From assembly GCA_934045905.1 (NCBI GenBank), contig CAKOGZ010000083.1, forward strand, positions 434,001-498,000: DNA of 64,000 nucleotides, given 5' to 3'. This stretch comes from Leuctra nigra. Lineage: Eukaryota > Arthropoda > Insecta > Plecoptera > Leuctridae. Position numbers and translations under genes: made by a program. Numbering within the stretch: position 1 is the stretch's first letter; the number at the start of each line of letters is the position of its first letter. Positions 63,233 through 64,000 of the stretch are shown here, piece by piece. Below the pieces are notes generated by a model. That model was given only the letters and a program-made list of their open reading frames with translations, was not told where the DNA came from and made no database searches.

Positions 63233-64000
63233 AACATTAACATGTAAAAAAAATCTCCCCTCTGCCTCCTGGAGTCGCCCTACGTTGCCCGGTCAGATAA
63301 TTTTATAATAAAGTTAGGTTAGGGTAGGTTAGCGAAGCGAGCGAAGCGAGCGTAGCTGACCCTTAACAAGCTTTAACCTACAGTGACAAAAAATTGATGA
63401 AAACCTATCAGGATTGTGCCCTTCTGCTTCTGAAGGACATAAACTAAGAAATGCGGCGTATCGGAGCGTCTGACAGAAAAAAGTGTTTCTGCACTTTTTA
63501 AGCCTCTCTCCATCAACTATATGGTGTATCATTTTCAGCTCTCTAAGAGTAATAGATTCGTCACAAAGTAGGAAACAAACAAAACTTTTTCAATATGACC
63601 TACTTCTAAAGTGGCACCCCCCTGTTTTTATCGAATTTTCTTGATGCCTACACAACGTTATGCCGAGAAATGTAATAAAACACTTTTCGAAAAAAAATAG
63701 GCTTATAAATAAAATTATAAAAAAGAACCCCACTCTGCCCCCTTGGAGTCGCCCGACGCTGCCCTGTCAGATTATTATATAATAAAGTTAGGTTAATACA
63801 GGTTAGCGAAGCGAGCGTAGCTGACTCATCACAAGCTTTAACCTCCATTGACTAAAAAATGGATGAAAACCTAGGAAATGAGGAAAATCTAAGGAACATT
63901 GTTAATTGTTACATTGTTACCTTTGTAGGCTAACCTACATTGTTGGTCAATATACATTGACAAAAAAATGGATGAAAATCTATCGGGGGTCGACCCATCA
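63233..64000. repeat. Satellite unit 37, cut by window end
   Basis: S 63233-63704 (A run one base short, private TCGCCCTACG that loses a core CpG), then L from 63705 to the window edge. The array clearly continues to the right. Confidence 0.95.

Larger units (their letters stand above)
306..64000. repeat. Satellite DNA array with higher-order S/L structure
   Basis: Head-to-tail tandem array of two homologous monomer families, S (about 473 bp) and L (about 574 bp), always in the same orientation. It has 37 S and 80 complete L monomers plus a partial L at the right edge. S monomers recur at 1,622, about 2,190, 2,772 or 1,046 bp, meaning two, three, four or one L between successive S. Copies of the same family differ mostly by single substitutions and 1-bp indels, so the array is highly homogenised. 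Shared landmarks in every monomer are a GAGTCGCCCGACG core, a TTAGG-like stretch followed by GCGAAGCGAGCG, a HindIII site (AAGCTT), an AAAAAGTG/CACTTTTT dyad, GGAAACAAA, a C run in GTGGCAC, ACAACGTTATGCCGAG and a terminal TTTTCGAAAA palindrome. No transposase, integrase or other protein is encoded. The array continues beyond base 64,000. Confidence 0.98.

Noticed and set aside
370..63848. About 150 short minus-strand reading frames of 60-100 codons recurring through the array (types starting MTTLPYIVDGERLKK, MEVKACDESATLAS, MIHHIDDGERLKK)
   Set aside because: They recur because the monomer repeats, several span monomer junctions, and single indels change or remove them in many copies. The frame is shared between S and L over about 42 codons, but by hand I count roughly 6 synonymous against 11 amino-acid-changing differences, which gives no clear sign of selection on a protein. 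No known domain is visible.
306..64000. CRISPR array or bacterial repeat region
   Set aside because: The period is hundreds of bases with no short repeat/unique spacer pattern, no cas genes, and no bacterial coding DNA.
306..64000. Ribosomal DNA intergenic spacer subrepeats
   Set aside because: No rRNA gene sequence is recognisable anywhere in 64 kb, and the array shows no interruption by a transcribed unit.

Overview
This window is almost entirely one satellite DNA array from a eukaryotic genome. I found no intact cellular gene, RNA gene or CRISPR array. The host is most likely an insect or other arthropod. That is inference from three things: a degenerate TTAGG-type motif (the common insect telomere repeat) inside every monomer, a non-LTR retrotransposon endonuclease fragment of a kind common in such genomes at the edge, and CpG sites retained across more than a hundred copies.

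Layout. Bases 1 to about 305 are non-satellite DNA. Read on the minus strand they are an uninterrupted reading frame for part of the endonuclease domain of a LINE. From about 306 to the window end (over 63.6 kb, still continuing) there is a head-to-tail array of two related monomer families. S (short, about 473 bp) starts AACATTAACATG, and L (long, about 574 bp) starts ATAAATAAAATT. L differs from S mainly by a 109-bp extra block flanked by a short direct repeat. I count 37 S and 80 complete L monomers plus one partial L. They form S-anchored units: 27 SLL (about 1,622 bp), 7 SLLL (about 2,190 bp), one SLLLL (2,772 bp), one SL (1,046 bp) and one cut by the window end.

Higher-order structure. 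From 306 to about 10.1 kb, SLLL and SLL alternate as a 3.8-kb unit. From about 13.8 to 36.7 kb there are two adjacent near-identical copies of an 11,444-bp block, a recent large tandem duplication. From about 39.5 kb to the end the array is almost pure SLL. Two variants of the 1.62-kb unit tend to alternate there, giving a 3,243-bp period, with a 2,668-bp tandem duplication at about 41 to 46 kb and a second long similarity at an offset of 9,730 bp. This nested pattern is what unequal crossing-over and gene conversion produce.

The many short minus-strand reading frames in the array are by-products of the repeat and are not annotated as genes. The array may be pericentromeric, subtelomeric or other heterochromatin. 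The sequence alone does not say which.
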